This document shows, piece after piece, positions 55,601-64,000 of a DNA stretch of 64,000 nucleotides. Positions within the stretch are counted from its first letter, which is position 1. The number at the start of each line of letters is the position of its first letter. The notes beneath the pieces are model-generated. The model did no database searches, was not told the origin of the DNA, and saw only the letters and a program-made list of their open reading frames with translations. The stretch is from Luidia sarsii (Eukaryota; Echinodermata; Asteroidea; Paxillosida; Luidiidae), in the NCBI GenBank assembly GCA_949987565.1, contig OX465109.1:12817900-12881899 (forward strand). The letters run 5' to 3'. Position numbers and translations under genes: made by a program.

Positions 55601-58600
55601 TCCTGGACCTTACACTCGCTGTCGCTCACTACAGCGGCATGCAGGACACCATGCAGACCTGCTACGTGCAGACGGAGAGGATGGACGGACGCAACCAGTA
55701 CCGCTGCAGCAACTGCGACAAATTGGTGGATGCCATCAAGGTGGGTGTGGTCTGGTGGATGTGGTCGGTTGGTTGTGGTCTTGTGGATGTGGTTTGTGGG
55801 TTGTGGTCAGATGAAATCAAAAGTAAAGGGACGCAGTAGAGACGTTTAAGGTCGCCGCACAGGAGAGCTATCTGCTGAATCTGCAAAAATTATCTCGAGG
55901 TCGTTAGCTCAGCACGTAGCTCACTGTGTGCGCTGAACTTTTGGTGAGATTTCTGCCTCAAGAGGTCGTCAGACCAATGTCTATTTTGTTCGCCTCGCCG
56001 GTGGTGGGTCGGCGGTCGTGGTGTCTGATGGTGGGGAGCCTGAAACCGGGGATGTCAATACCGCTGTCCCGATGGACGTTGTTGTGGCGAAGTTGGATGG
56101 GGATGGCCTCCTTGATGCGCCTGGTGTACCAGTGTTTCTCACGGCCGATACACCTCAAATCGTCCCGATACACCGCACATCATTATCCAAAATGGTTTGA
56201 CGTTTTATCCACGCTAGTTTCCTCAAAATCAGTCGTGCTTTGAGGGCAGTGCTAGGCAGGTTCACCTTGTCAGAGGAGGATCTGGCAATGAGAACCCTGC
56301 TGCCACTTGAGGCCAATTTTCTTTTTGTCTTTTTCTTTTTCATCTAATTTTCTTCTATTTTATGAGTGTACTGGGCATAGAATCCCTTGGTCAGCGTAGT
56401 AATGCTGTCCGTCGTAGCCGTGAGAAAATGTGGATGAAGCGTCTTCGGACTATTCAACCACATGGTCTCAACATCCAGGAGGGTAATGACTAACACCATG
56501 CAGCTTTCTGATAATCCTTCTTTTGTGTTCACTCCTCCACACTTCTCTCTTTGATCTCCCCCCTTCTCACTAACCCTACCCTATTCCTTGCCCTGCCCTT
56601 TGATCCCACCCTACCAGCTTTCTTCTTTGTCTTTTGTTTCTCATCCGTGTCCTATTCGCTCTCTTCCCCCTTCCTTCGTCTACATGTATCTGTTTTGTCC
56701 TTGTCACTCTGCCTTTGAGAAAGGTCCTGCTAGGATCGAAACATCAGGTCCACTAAATTTTAAGATTAATTTTCTTCTCTTTGGCAGAGTGCCAAGCTGC
56801 GATCCCTGCCGCCGATTCTGACCATCTCCCTCCTGCGCTTCAGCTTCAACTACCAGAAATGCGAGCGCTACAAGGAAATAGGCAGGTACGCTTTCCCCCA
56901 GGAGATTGACATGGCGCCCTTCTGTGAAAAGGTGAGTGCACTCTTACTGCCATAACCCTCTTGGAAAAGCTAACCAGGAAAGAGACAAAGTAACCCTTTG
57001 CCTTTGAGAAAGGTCCTGCTAGGATCGAAACGTCATGGTCTCACAACTTTTGAGATTTATGTATTTGCAGGTCATTTTACTCAGAGAGCAGTTTTTGACA
57101 GTTTTAAGAAAAACTCCCAAAGTGGAAAGTTTGCAGTGACACCATGAAGGCCATCTCTTTCAAGAAGGAGTATGGCTCTGAAAAGACTGAACTCAATGGT
57201 TTGGACTGTGTGCTCATTGTCAGCAGGCCCTGCATGAGGTGACATCATGTGTGTTTTCTCTGCTGAGAAGGGGTATGGCTCAGAAGAGCTTGCAACTCTA
57301 ACCAGCTTTTCCAAGACCCATACTTCTTCTAAAAATTGATAAATTACACAATGTGAATGCAAACTTTCCACTTATTCATTATTCCACGATTCAAACCTTA
57401 TCTGAAATTTCCAAGCAGAATCCTTTTTCTTCTCACAATTTTTTAAAATTCCCTTCTTAGTTTTCCTTTCTCTTGTTCATGTTGTTTGTTAAAAGCCATA
57501 CTTCTTCTTAAAAGTGATGATTGACTTGATGTTACCACAAACTTTCCACATCATGATTCTACCTTACAAACCTTATCTGGAACTCCTAAGCAGAATCCTT
57601 TTTTATTCTCACAAATTGTTTGAAATTTTCTTGTTATTTTTTCCTTTAAAAAAGGAAAAAAGCTGCATCCACTTTGTGCGATCCACAAACATTTGTAGCC
57701 AGGTTTACAACAAATTGTAGTTGGCATCCGAATGGAAATAAGAGGGGGGTTGATCCCTGGAGATATTCAACAGTGAATGGTTATAAGTATAACATGTTTG
57801 TGTCAAGGAGAATGTAATTTCTTGAGGTTTTGCCCTTGCTCGACGTGATAAACACTTGAGTGTTCAGTGCTTTGCCCAGTGCCTTATAAAATATTTCAGG
57901 CAGCTCGGGCAGCATTCGAACCTGCAACTCCCGAAGACGTCCTTACTAGAAATTGGGAGTCGCGGGCTCGATTCCCGCCCAAGCTGCCTGAAATATTTAT
58001 ATCAGGTACCGGGCAAAGCACTGAGCACTCATTGTTTATCACATTGACCAAGGTCAAAACCTCAATGAAGTGAATTATTAAATTCTTCTGACCATGCCTT
58101 GGATTTTGAATTTTTCAGGGCAAGGCCACTTTGGCCTTGAATTTTGGATTTTTCAGGGCAAGGCCACTTTGGCCTTGAATGATGCAAACTTTTCGGGGGC
58201 ACCAAGGCCAGTGGGAAGGGCAACAAGGTCACACAAAAAAATGGGAAAGGGCACAGAGGCCAAATGCAAACAAAATAATAGTACCGGTATACAAAGTTAT
58301 CATTTTTGTATTACTATATGGACAGTGAAATCTGCTTATCCGGCCACCTCTATAAAATGGCCTGTTGTCCATAACGGCCACCTTTCAAAGTCTAAATCAA
58401 CATTAATGGGCGCAAGTTCGATATTGCGGCCACTCTCCAACACGGCCAAAGGCCATGCCTCTTGGATCAAGGAACAGCGCATGTACATTATATTGAGGAT
58501 AAACCTCCACATTCCGGCCAAAGAAGAAATAAAGGGCGCCCACTACTGTAATCAAGGATGAAAGTGGCTGCAAATATGCTTACCAGTGAAAAAAAAATGG

Positions 58601-59202
58601 CCAAGGCACAACGGCTAAGGTAAAAATAGGGCATGGCCAAACTGGCCGTGAAGACGGGGATTTTTGCGAGGCACCTCGGCCTGTAAAGAGGGCAACGACG
58701 GCACTGGTCGTCATGGCCGTCGTTCAATTCAAGCCCTGTCTGACTGGTGCCCCACCCCGGCAAAGATAGTTTGAGGAGACTGGAACCATCTAAGGGCTGG
58801 ATAGCTCAAGTGGTAACAGTGCTGGAACATTTAACCAGAGGTCTTGGATTCAAGTCCGATGGTAGATTTTAAGAAGCCTTACGATGCATCGTCACTCCAC
58901 TTCTGATGGATAACCCATCATAAGCTGTGTTAGTTCATATGGTTTCTGTGCATCGCTCATTGTCTTGCAATTGATCGTATGTTACGATGAGTTTGAAATC
59001 GACCACTGGTCCTGTGAAATTTTTTCTGTTTAGGTCATTATATACTTATAACCAGCCTCTGCTTCACTCACTGCAGACGGAGCCCTCTGAGCACACAGTC
59101 TACGAGCTCTACTCTGTCCTGATACACAGTGGCAGCACGCACGGAGGCCACTACCATGCCTACATCAAGGACATAGAGTGCCTTGGCAACTGGACCACGC
59201 CT
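49488..59202 (+). CDS. USP40: USP40 ubiquitin-specific protease, 5' part (8 exons, residues 1-325); continues past the window
   Basis: Exons: 49488-49698, 50761-50828, 52800-52913, 53683-53808, 54618-54656, 55594-55740, 56788-56931, 59077-59202. All joins keep phase with GT-AG. USP family members are cysteine isopeptidases that remove ubiquitin. The start MFGDLFDGESS resembles the known USP40 N-terminus. The Cys box is GIDNRGATCYMNALLQTL with catalytic Cys54. A QHDVQELNRILFSALE-type block is in exon 4, CxxC pairs for a zinc site are in exons 5 (CEEC) and 6 (CSNC), and the His box STHGGHYHAYIKD holds His308 in exon 8. The third catalytic residue and the C-terminal ubiquitin-like part lie beyond 64000. 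The start ATG has G at -3. Intron 8 opens almost at once into the 15-bp satellite. Other USPs share the boxes, but the N-terminus and ELG-x-x-x-DKDKP-x-AK favour USP40. Confidence 0.93.
49950..50095 (-). mobile_element. tRNA-derived SINE, USP40 intron 1
   Basis: Minus orientation: tail ATGGCAAAGAAAAGTGACTG, then GAGACCTCTGGTTTTGCATA and the AGTTATTCAGCCC region; the head is cut. Confidence 0.65.
50127..50745 (-). mobile_element. SINE interrupted by a foldback element, USP40 intron 1
   Basis: The SINE tail is at 50127-50163 (ATTGGCAAAGAAAACTTTGA) and the rest at 50534-50745 (GGGACTTGTACACGAGACCT, CCATCTGAGCTACGTG, TCTTTGCCGGGGTGGGGGCG). Removing 50164-50533 plus one CCGG restores the expected junction. 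Confidence 0.8.
50164..50533. mobile_element. Foldback MITE with telomere-like core, nested in the SINE
   Basis: 370 bases. The outer ends TGTCCTGCCAAAAAGTGTCC and the complement of TGTCATGCCAAATAGTGTCC continue as a longer, roughly 93 percent inverted repeat. CCGG on both sides (50160-50163 and 50534-50537) is a candidate 4-bp target duplication. The core 50228-50350 is a degenerate TTAGGG-like repeat (GGATTAGGGTTAGGATTAGG). Confidence 0.8.
50761..50828 (+). CDS. USP40: USP40 exon 2 (residues 71-93)
   Basis: Acceptor TTATCGCAG, donor GTAAAC. It encodes DSLFALGSAELGVLADKDKP then GAK, matching LFSLGPEELG-x-x-x-DKDKPDAK of USP40. Confidence 0.93.
50930..51960. repeat. Degenerate tandem repeat, USP40 intron 2
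   Basis: Units of roughly 60-110 bases: GATTTGTACACGTCAAGGAG, GGCAAACCCCATTGAGTAAC, CTTGTGTGATGTTATAG. It continues at 52480-52745. A tRNA-derived head (GTTGCGGGTTTGAATCCC near 51126) precedes it, so it may have grown from a SINE tail. Confidence 0.75.
51945..52440. repeat. CCTGAATCCTGCAAAATCC repeat, USP40 intron 2
   Basis: Irregular units with CTGAATCCTGCCAAATCCTG. The last units are about 43 bases apart (CAATGTGTCAACTCTCATGT). A fragment of the TTAACCACTT family interrupts it at about 52085-52195 (ATTCTAAACAAAGACTTTTT). Confidence 0.75.
52800..52913 (+). CDS. USP40: USP40 exon 3 (residues 94-131)
   Basis: Acceptor ACTCCCAG, donor GTCAGT. It encodes VRVIPIQLQRLFGRLLLLDQ then QSASTEELTDSFGWQNNE; the TDSFGW block is typical of USP40. 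Confidence 0.95.
53445..53620 (-). mobile_element. tRNA-derived SINE, USP40 intron 3
   Basis: Minus orientation, near complete: ATGGCAAAGAAAACATTGAC, GAAGACCTCTGGTTTTGCGT, TCTGAGCTATCCAG, CTTTGCCAGGGTGTGGGCGC. Confidence 0.75.
53683..53808 (+). CDS. USP40: USP40 exon 4 (residues 132-173)
   Basis: Acceptor GACTGTAG, donor GTAAGA. It encodes EFQQHDVQELNRILFSAIED then SLVGTSGENLISRLYHGISV and NK. QHDVQE is the conserved block of the USP fold. Confidence 0.95.
53868..54226. mobile_element. Foldback element with CAGGCATGCAAC ends, USP40 intron 4
   Basis: 359 bases, perfect 12-base inverted ends, flanked by TTCCTA on both sides. hAT-like ends, but the duplication is shorter than the usual 8. The start has CCGCAGATCCGCGGATTTCC, a strong local palindrome. 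Confidence 0.65.
54618..54656 (+). CDS. USP40: USP40 exon 5, 13-codon exon with CEEC (residues 174-186)
   Basis: Acceptor GTTTTTCAG, donor GTGATT (weak). It encodes ITCEECGRVSERE, the first CxxC half of the zinc ribbon in the USP fingers. Confidence 0.9.
54770..54875 (+). mobile_element. tRNA-derived fragment, CAGGCAGCTCGGGCAG family, USP40 intron 5
   Basis: CATTCAGGCAGCTCGGGCAG then GATTCGAACCTGTGACTCC. The reverse strand has a B-box-like GGTTCGAATCC. The same family makes the palindrome at 57.8 kb. Confidence 0.55.
55270..55465 (+). mobile_element. Penelope-type 3' part, USP40 intron 5
   Basis: CTCACCCTACCAGCTTTCCT, then GTCACTCTGCCTTTGAGAAA, GGTCCTGCTAGGATCGAAAC, GTCAGGCCCACTAAATTTTG. 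The endonuclease part is missing. Confidence 0.75.
55594..55740 (+). CDS. USP40: USP40 exon 6, second CxxC (residues 187-235)
   Basis: Acceptor TTGCTACAG, donor GTGGGTG. It encodes EDFLDLTLAVAHYSGMQDTM, then QTCYVQTERMDGRNQYRCSN, then CDKLVDAIK. CSNC pairs with CEEC of exon 5. Confidence 0.95.
55958..56173 (-). mobile_element. Retroelement C-terminal fragment, second lineage, USP40 intron 6
   Basis: The minus strand reads REKHWYTRRIKEAIPIQLRH then NNVHRDSGIDIPGFRLPTIR. It resembles the C-terminal end of GIY-YIG-bearing retroelement polyproteins as I know them from marine animals. The call is from memory of the motif, not a search. Confidence 0.45.
56360..56770 (+). mobile_element. Penelope-like relic, endonuclease end and tail, USP40 intron 6
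   Basis: It reads SVLGIESLGQRSNAVRRSRE then KMWMKRLRTIQPHGLNIQEG and ND with a stop, in one open frame. It is followed by the pyrimidine-rich part and the tail GGTCCTGCTAGGATCGAAAC. It is the best-kept endonuclease end in the window. Confidence 0.8.
56788..56931 (+). CDS. USP40: USP40 exon 7 (residues 236-283)
   Basis: Acceptor CTTTGGCAG, donor GTGAGTGC. It encodes SAKLRSLPPILTISLLRFSF, then NYQKCERYKEIGRYAFPQEI, then DMAPFCEK. A Penelope-type tail ends about 20 bases before the acceptor. Confidence 0.95.
56990..57062 (+). mobile_element. Penelope-type tail, USP40 intron 7
   Basis: TTGCCTTTGAGAAAGGTCCT then GCTAGGATCGAAACGTCATG. Confidence 0.7.
57660..57785 (+). mobile_element. SINE head fragment, USP40 intron 7
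   Basis: GCATCCACTTTGTGCGATCC, TTGTAGCCAGGTTTACAAC and TTGATCCCTGGAGATATTC match the 5' part of the SINE at 11.5 kb. Confidence 0.6.
57800..58080. mobile_element. Head-to-head tRNA-derived elements forming a palindrome, USP40 intron 7
   Basis: Left arm TCAGTGCTTTGCCCAGTGCC ... AATATTTCAGGCAGCTCGGG; right arm CCCAAGCTGCCTGAAATATT ... GGGCAAAGCACTGAGCA. The arms are about 110 bases. GGGCTCGATTCCCGCCC in the right copy is B-box-like. Confidence 0.75.
58320..58500. mobile_element. Possible Tigger-like fragment, USP40 intron 7
   Basis: It starts CAGTGAAATCTGCTTATCCG, with GGCCACC and AACGGCCACC words typical of a Tigger end. No matching right end was found. Confidence 0.35.
58730..58866 (+). mobile_element. 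tRNA-derived SINE, USP40 intron 7
   Basis: CTGACTGGTGCCCCACCCCG, GGGCTGGATAGCTCAAGTGG and AGAGGTCTTGGATTCAAGTC: head, A-box-like and B-box-like parts in order. Confidence 0.7.
59077..59202 (+). CDS. USP40: USP40 exon 8 with catalytic His308 (residues 284-325)
   Basis: Acceptor TCACTGCAG, donor GTAAGACC. It encodes TEPSEHTVYELYSVLIHSGS then THGGHYHAYIKDIECLGNWT and TP. GGHYHAYI is the USP histidine box. Confidence 0.95.
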
Positions 59203-59220
59203 GTAAGACCCCCTCTCTGA

Positions 59221-62200
59221 ATCTCTATTCAGTCCGTCTCTATTCAGTCCATCTCTATTCAGTCCATCTCTATTCAGTCCGTCTCTATTCAGTCCGTCTC
59301 TATTCAGTCCATCTCTATTCAGTCCATCTCTATTCAGTCCATCTCTATTCAGTCCATCTCTATTCAGTCCATCTCTATTCAGTCCATCTCTATTCAGTCC
59401 GTCTCTATTCAGTCTGTCTCTATTCAGTCCATCTCTATTCAGTCCATCTCTTTTCAGTCCATCTCTATTCAGTCCATCTCTATTCAGTCCATCTCTATTC
59501 AGTCCGTCTCTATTCAGTGTGTCTCTATTCAGTGTGTCTCTATTCAGTCCATCTCTATTCAGTCCATCTCTATTCAGTCCATCGCTATTCAGTCCATCTC
59601 TATTCAGTGTGTCTCTATTCAGTGTGTCTCTATTCAGTCCATCTCTATTCAGTCCATCTCTATTCAGTCCATCTCTATTCAGTCCGTCTCTATTCAGTCC
59701 GTCTCTATTCAGTCCATCTCTATTTATTCCATCTCTATTCAGTCCATCTCTATTCAGTCCATCTCTATTCAGTCCATCTCTATTCAGTCCATCTCTATTC
59801 AGTCCATCTCTATTCAGTCCATCTCTATTCAGTCCATCTCTATTCAGTCCATCTCTATTCAGTCCGTCTCTATTCAGTCCATCTCTATTCAGTCCATCTC
59901 TATTCAGTCCATCTCTATTCAGTCCATCTCTATTCAGTCCATCTCTATTCAGTCCGTCTCTATTCAGTCCATCTCTATTCAGTCCATCTCTATTCAGTCC
60001 ATCTCTATTCAGTCCATCTCTATTCAGTCCATCTCTATTCAGTCCATCTCTATTCAGTCCATCTCTATTCAGTCCGTCTCTATTCAGTCCGTCTCTATTC
60101 AGTCCATCTCTATTCAGTCCATCTCTATTCAGTCCATCTCTATTCAGTCCATCTCTATTCAGTCCATCTCTATTCAGTCCGTCTCTATTCAGTCCATCTC
60201 TATTCAGTCCATCTCTATTCAGTCCGTCTCTATTCAGTCCATCTCTATTCAGTCCATCTCTATTCAGTGTGTCTCTATTCAGTGTGTCTCTATTCAGTGT
60301 GTCTCTATTCAGTCCATCTCTATTCAGTCCATCTCTATTCAGTCCGTCTCTATTCAGTCCATCTCTATTCAGTCCATCTCTATTCAGTCCATCTCTATTC
60401 AGTCCGTCTCTATTCAGTCCGTCTCTATTCAGTCAGTCTCTATTCAGTCCATCTCTATTCAGTCAGTCTCTATTCAGTCCATCTCTATTCAGTCCATCTC
60501 TATTCAGTCCATCTCTATTCAGTCCATCTCTATTCAGTCCATCTCTATTCAGTCCATCTCTATTCAGTCCATCTCTATTCAGTCCATCTCTATTCAGTCC
60601 ATCTCTATTCAGTCCATCTCTATTCAGTCCATCTCTATTCAGTCCGTCTCTATTCAGTCAGTCTGTATTCAGTCCATCTCTATTCAGTCCGTCTCTATTC
60701 AGTCCATCTCGATTCAGTCTGTCTCTATTCAGTCCATCTCTATTCAGTGTGTCTCTATTCAGTCCATCTCTATTCAGTGTGTCTCTATTCAGTCCATCTC
60801 TATTCAGTCCATCTCTATTCAGTCCATCTCTATTCAGTCCATCTCTATTCAGTCCATCTCTATTCAGTCCATCTCTATTCAGTCCATCTCTATTCAGTCC
60901 GTCTCTATTCAGTCCATCTCTATTCAGTCCATCTCTATTCAGTCAGTCTCTATTCAGTCCATCTCTATTCAGTCCGTCTCTATTCAGTCCATCTCTATTC
61001 AGTCCATCTCTATTCAGTCCGTCTCTATTCAGTCCGTCTCTATTCAGTCCATCTCTATTCAGTCCATCTCTATTCAGTCCATCTCTATTCAGTCCATCTC
61101 TATTCAGTCCATCTCTATTCAGTCCATCTCTATTCAGTCCGTCTCTATTCAGTCCGTCTCTATTCAGTCCGTCTCTATTCAGTCCATCTCTTTTCAGTCC
61201 ATCTCTATTCAGTCCATCTCTATTCAGTCCATCTCTATTCAGTCCGTCTCTATTCAGTCCATCTCTATTCAGTCCATCTCTATTCAGTCCATCTCTATTC
61301 AGTCCATCTCTATTCAGTCCATCGCTATTCAGTCCATCTCTATTCAGTCCATCTCTATTCAGTGTGTCTCTATTCAGTCCATCTCTATTCAGTCCATCTC
61401 TATTCAGTCCATCTCTATTCAGTCCGTCTCTATTCAGTCCGTCTCTATTCAGTCCATCTCTATTTAGTCCATCTCTTTTCAGTCCATCTCTATTCAGTCC
61501 ATCTCTATTCAGTCCATCTCTATTCAGTCCATCTCTATTCAGTCCATCTCTATTCAGTCCATCTCTATTCAGTCCATCTCTATTCAGTCCATCTCTATTC
61601 AGTCCGTCTCTATTCAGTCCATCTCTATTCAGTCCATCTCTATTCAGTCCATCTCTATTCAGTCCATCTCTATTCAGTCCATCTCTATTCAGTCCGTCTC
61701 TATTCAGTCCATCTCTATTCAGTCCATCTCTATTCAGTCCATCTCTATTCAGTCCATCTCTATTCAGTCCATCTCTATTCAGTCCGTCTCTATTCAGTCC
61801 ATCTCTATTCAGTCCATCTTTATTCAGTCCATCTCTATTCAGTCCGTCTCTATTCAGTCCATCTCTATTCAGTCCATCTCTATTCAGTCCATCTCTATTC
61901 AGTCCATCTCTATTCAGTCCATCTCTATTCAGTCTGTCTCTATTCAGTCCGTCTCTATTCAGTCCATCTCTATTCAGTCCATCTCTATTCAGTCCATCTC
62001 TATTCAGTCCATCTCTATTCAGTCCATCTCTATTCAGTCCATCTCTATTCAGTCCGTCTCTATTCAGTCCGTCTCTATTCAGTCCATCTCTATTCAGTCC
62101 ATCTCTATTCAGTCCGTCTCTATTCAGTCCGTCTCTATTCAGTCCATCTCTATTCAGTCCATCTCTATTCAGTCCATCTCTATTCAGTCCGTCTCTATTC

Positions 62201-64000
62201 AGTTCATCTCTATTCAGTCCATCTCTATTCAGTCCATCTCTATTCAGTCCATCTCTATTCAGTCCATCTCTATTCAGTCCATCTCTATTCAGTCCATCTC
62301 TATTCAGTCCATCTCTATTCAGTCCATCTCTATTCAGTCCGTCTCTATTCAGTCCATCTCTATTCAGTCCATCTCTATTCAGTGTGTCTCTATTCAGTCC
62401 ATCTCTATTCAGTCCATCTCTATTCAGTCCGTCTCTATTCAGTCCATCTCTATTCAGTCCGTCTCTATTCAGTCCATCTCTATTCAGTCCATCTCTATTC
62501 AGTCCGTCTCTATTCAGTCCATCTCTATTCAGTCCGTCTCTATTCAGTCCATCTCTATTCAGTCCATCTCTATTCAGTCCGTCTCTATTCAGTCCATCTC
62601 TATTCAGTCCATCTCTATTCAGTCCATCTCTATTCAGTCCATCTCTATTCAATCCGTCTCTATTCAGTCCATCTCTATTCAGTCCATCTCTATTCAGTCC
62701 ATCTCTATTCAGTCCGTCTCTATTCAGTCCGTCTCTATTCAGTCCATCTCTATTCAGTCCATCTCTATTCAGTCCATCTCTATTCAGTCCATCTCTATTC
62801 AGTCCATCGCTATTCAGTCCATCTCTATTCAGTGTGTCTCTATTCAGTGTGTCTCTATTCAGTCCATCTCTATTCAGTCCATCTCTATTCAGTCCATCTC
62901 TATTCAGTCCGTCTCTATTCAGTCCGTCTCTATTCAGTCCATCTCTATTCAGTCCATCTCTATTCAGTCCATCTCTATTCAGTCCATCTCTATTCAGTCC
63001 ATCTCTATTCAGTCCATCTCTATTCAGTCCATCTCTATTCAGTCCATCTCTATTCAGTCCATCTCTATTCAGTCCATCTCTATTCAGTCCGTCTCTATTC
63101 AGTCCATCTCTATTCAGTCCATCTCTATTCAGTCCATCTCTATTCAGTCCATCTCTATTCAGTCCATCTCTATTCAGTCCGTCTCTATTCAGTCCCTCTC
63201 TTTTCAGTCCATCTCTATTCAGTCCATCTCTATTCAGTCCATCTCTATTCAGTCCATCTCTATTCAGTCCATCTCTATTCAGTCCGTCTCTATTCAGTCC
63301 ATCTCTATTCAGTCCATCTTTATTCAGTCCATCTCTTTTCAGTCCGTCTCTATTCAGTCCATCTCTATTCAGTCCATCTCTATTCAGTCCATCTCTATTC
63401 AGTCCATCTCTATTCAGTCCATCTCTATTCAGTCTGTCTCTATTCAGTCCATCTCTATTCAGTCCATCTCTATTCAGTCCATCTCTATTCAGTCCATCTC
63501 TATTCAGTCCATCTCTATTCAGTCCATCTCTATTCAGTCCATCTCTATTCAGTCCGTCTCTATTCAGTCCGTCTCTATTCAGTCCATCTCTATTCAGTCC
63601 ATCTCTATTCAGTCCATCTCTATTCAGTCCATCTCTATTCAGTCCGTCTCTATTCAGTTCATCTCTATTCAGTCCATCTCTATTCAGTCCATCTCTATTC
63701 AGTCCATCTCTATTCAGTGTGTCTCTATTCAGTCCATCTCTATTCAGTGTGTCTCTATTCAGTCCATCTCTATTCAGTCCATCTCTATTCAGTCCATCTC
63801 TATTCAGTCCATCTCTATTCAGTCCATCTCTATTCAGTCCATCTCTATTCAGTCCGTCTCTATTCAGTCCATCTCTATTCAGTCCATCTCTATTCAGTCA
63901 GTCTCTATTCAGTCCATCTCTATTCAGTCCGTCTCTATTCAGTCCATCTCTATTCAGTCCATCTCTATTCAGTCCGTCTCTATTCAGTCCGTCTCTATTC
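59221..64000. repeat. 15-bp satellite, about 319 copies, runs off the window (USP40 intron 8)
   Basis: Unit CAGTCCATCTCTATT. It begins 18 bases past the donor of USP40 exon 8. The phase never shifts over 4780 bases; only substitutions occur, chiefly CCATC versus CCGTC, with GTGTC, CAGTC and CTGTC as rarer forms. Confidence 0.98.

Noticed and set aside
14147..59202. Functional cluster of two deubiquitinases around ASNS
   Set aside because: I know of no pathway linking MINDY3, ASNS and USP40, and they lie on different human chromosomes; adjacency is probably chance.
60943..62652. 569-codon open frame of NRDGL repeats on the minus strand
   Set aside because: It is a 15-bp satellite in an intron of USP40; the period of five codons keeps any stop-free frame open.

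Overview
The window is animal nuclear DNA. It holds spliced genes with GT-AG introns and good exon phase continuity, set in a dense background of short transposons, tRNA-derived SINEs and tandem repeats. The proteins match vertebrate orthologues at near full length, and the repeats include Penelope-like (GIY-YIG) retroelement remnants. A marine invertebrate deuterostome (echinoderm, hemichordate or amphioxus) fits best, but the species cannot be fixed from the sequence alone.

Four genes are supported. (1) At 1804-6700 on the minus strand, three exons of a patatin-like phospholipase run off the left edge; a possible myristoylated first exon lies near 7.4 kb and a possible noncoding exon near 9.4 kb. 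(2) At 14147-29839 on the minus strand is a complete 12-exon gene for the deubiquitinase MINDY3 (FAM188A), 447 residues. (3) At 32298-43851 on the minus strand are ten coding exons of glutamine-hydrolysing asparagine synthetase (ASNS), 568 residues. A likely noncoding first exon lies near 48.1 kb, beneath two amino-acid-response (CARE/NSRE-1) motifs. (4) From 49488 on the plus strand are the first eight coding exons of ubiquitin-specific protease USP40, covering most of the catalytic domain; the gene continues past the right edge. ASNS and USP40 are head to head, about 1.2 kb apart.

The rest is repeats. 1-1.5 kb: a 54-bp minisatellite and foldback elements. 6.9-7.2 kb: a purine tract. 7.8-8.35 kb: a Penelope-like relic. 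13.7-14.1 kb: a G-rich repeat beside the MINDY3 stop. 18.9-19.3 kb: a tandem array of hairpins. 22.1-22.9 kb: a degenerate array. 23.2-27.6 kb: a 4.4-kb pyrimidine array of 38-bp units inside MINDY3 intron 2. 33.5-34.3 and 36.0-36.5 kb: pentanucleotide satellites in two ASNS introns. 42.1-43.3 kb: a hAT-like element with a clean 8-bp target duplication. 47.07-47.64 kb: two identical 283-bp copies in tandem. 50.2-50.5 kb: a foldback element with a telomere-like core nested in a SINE. 59.2-64 kb: a 15-bp satellite that keeps perfect register to the window end. The very long open frames in the arrays are composition artefacts and are not called as genes.

MINDY3 and USP40 are both deubiquitinases, but nothing here shows that the neighbouring genes act together. 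All exon boundaries were placed by reading splice sites and checking frame continuity by hand; no alignment or database search was run.
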